Shown: positions 42,428 through 42,601 of the stretch, one piece after another
How the letters are laid out: each line of letters begins with the position of its first letter
Position numbering within the stretch: the first letter of the stretch is position 1
Origin: Burkholderiales bacterium
GTDB lineage: Bacteria > Pseudomonadota > Gammaproteobacteria > Burkholderiales > Burkholderiaceae_C
Direction of reading: 5' to 3'
Assembly (NCBI GenBank): GCA_018969975.1
Contig: JAGWXI010000015.1
Location: 1 to 42,601, forward strand
DNA: 42,601 bases
Notes under the pieces: model-generated
Told to the model about the DNA's origin: nothing
The model's input: only the letters and a program-made list of their open reading frames with translations
Databases searched by the model: none
Position numbers and translations under genes: made by a program

Positions 42428-42601
42428 CTAGCGACCTCTGCGAACTCTTAAGAGTTCATCCAATATCAAGCAGGCAGCGCCTAAAGTAATGGCGCTGTCT
42501 GCCAGATTGAACGCGGGAAAGTGTATGCCCGCATAATAAAAATCTAAGAAGTCGACTACGTAGCCATACATCACGCGGTCGATCACATTGCCTACTGCGC
42601 C
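42428..42601 (-). CDS. lspA: LspA (signal peptidase II), C-terminal part only
   Basis: On the minus strand the frame is open from the window edge to a TAG at 42430-42428 (57 residues). It encodes [10 protein letters not shown] at the start, [23 protein letters not shown] and a last membrane helix, which are the C-terminal catalytic region of lipoprotein signal peptidase. Both catalytic aspartates are visible, in GNVIDR and FNLADS. The N-terminal half lies outside the window. The enzyme cleaves prolipoproteins after diacylglyceryl transfer. Confidence 0.93.
   Translation of the reverse strand, partial: GAVGNVIDRVMYGYVVDFLDFYYAGIHFPAFNLADSAITLGAACLILDELLRVRRGR

Noticed and set aside
1-42601. 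Insertion sequences, CRISPR arrays, rRNA and tRNA genes
   Set aside because: No transposase-like product, regularly spaced repeats or RNA gene sequence was recognised on reading; a dedicated tRNA and repeat search would settle this.

Overview
The window looks like chromosomal DNA of a betaproteobacterium, most likely Burkholderiales and close to Comamonadaceae. This is inferred from gene content and order: a tctBA-type tricarboxylate transporter, an RpfE-like gene next to recJ, a long trpS with an internal insertion, lolCD-tatD-PHP-yciO-trpS in one run, an RsaM-like (DUF4902) quorum-sensing protein, and many EamA/DMT exporters. Coding density is very high and no gap without a gene exceeds about 250 bases. 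I see no rRNA, tRNA, IS element or CRISPR array. By eye, about 1-21 kb and 31.8-34 kb are AT-richer than 21.6-31 kb.

Region 1 (0.3-10 kb): a PaiB-like flavin protein on + faces a long minus-strand run reading leftwards from 9976 to 957. Its genes are a J-domain protein, a zinc-ribbon protein, a putidaredoxin-type [2Fe-2S] ferredoxin, a class III aminotransferase, a TAXI-TRAP binding protein with its fused permease, a DadA-like amino-acid oxidase, an acyl-homoserine-lactone-type LuxR receptor with all canonical ligand-pocket residues, and an RsaM-like protein. Import and oxidation or transamination of an amino compound, with quorum-sensing regulators at the tail, is the most unusual arrangement here.

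Region 2 (10.1-13 kb): divergent from the J-domain gene, three uncharacterised + genes encode a membrane/coiled-coil protein, a membrane-anchored vWA-like protein and a small exported protein. With the J-domain and zinc-ribbon genes they form a candidate undescribed system. A small membrane-protein ORF on the minus strand follows.

Region 3 (13.06-20.94 kb): a FemAB/GNAT-like acyltransferase, then a complete cytochrome c maturation System I operon ccmABCDEFGHI.

Region 4 (28.1 down to 20.94 kb, minus): lolC-lolD-tatD-PHP phosphatase-EamA exporter-yciO-trpS-orphan NarL-type response regulator, tightly packed and closed by a clear intrinsic terminator at 20958-20935.

Region 5 (28.14-31.7 kb, plus): RpfE-like protein, recJ and a spermidine-synthase-like methyltransferase-fold protein.

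Region 6 (31.8-37.45 kb, plus): tctB-tctA without a tctC, a strong terminator, then two tandem gamma-glutamyltransferase paralogues, one without a signal peptide and one a lipoprotein.

Region 7 (37.4-42.6 kb): three more EamA/DMT transporters, an SDR lacking the YxxxK catalytic pair, a zinc-free quinone oxidoreductase, a 41-bp interrupted palindrome, and the 3' part of lspA running off the edge.
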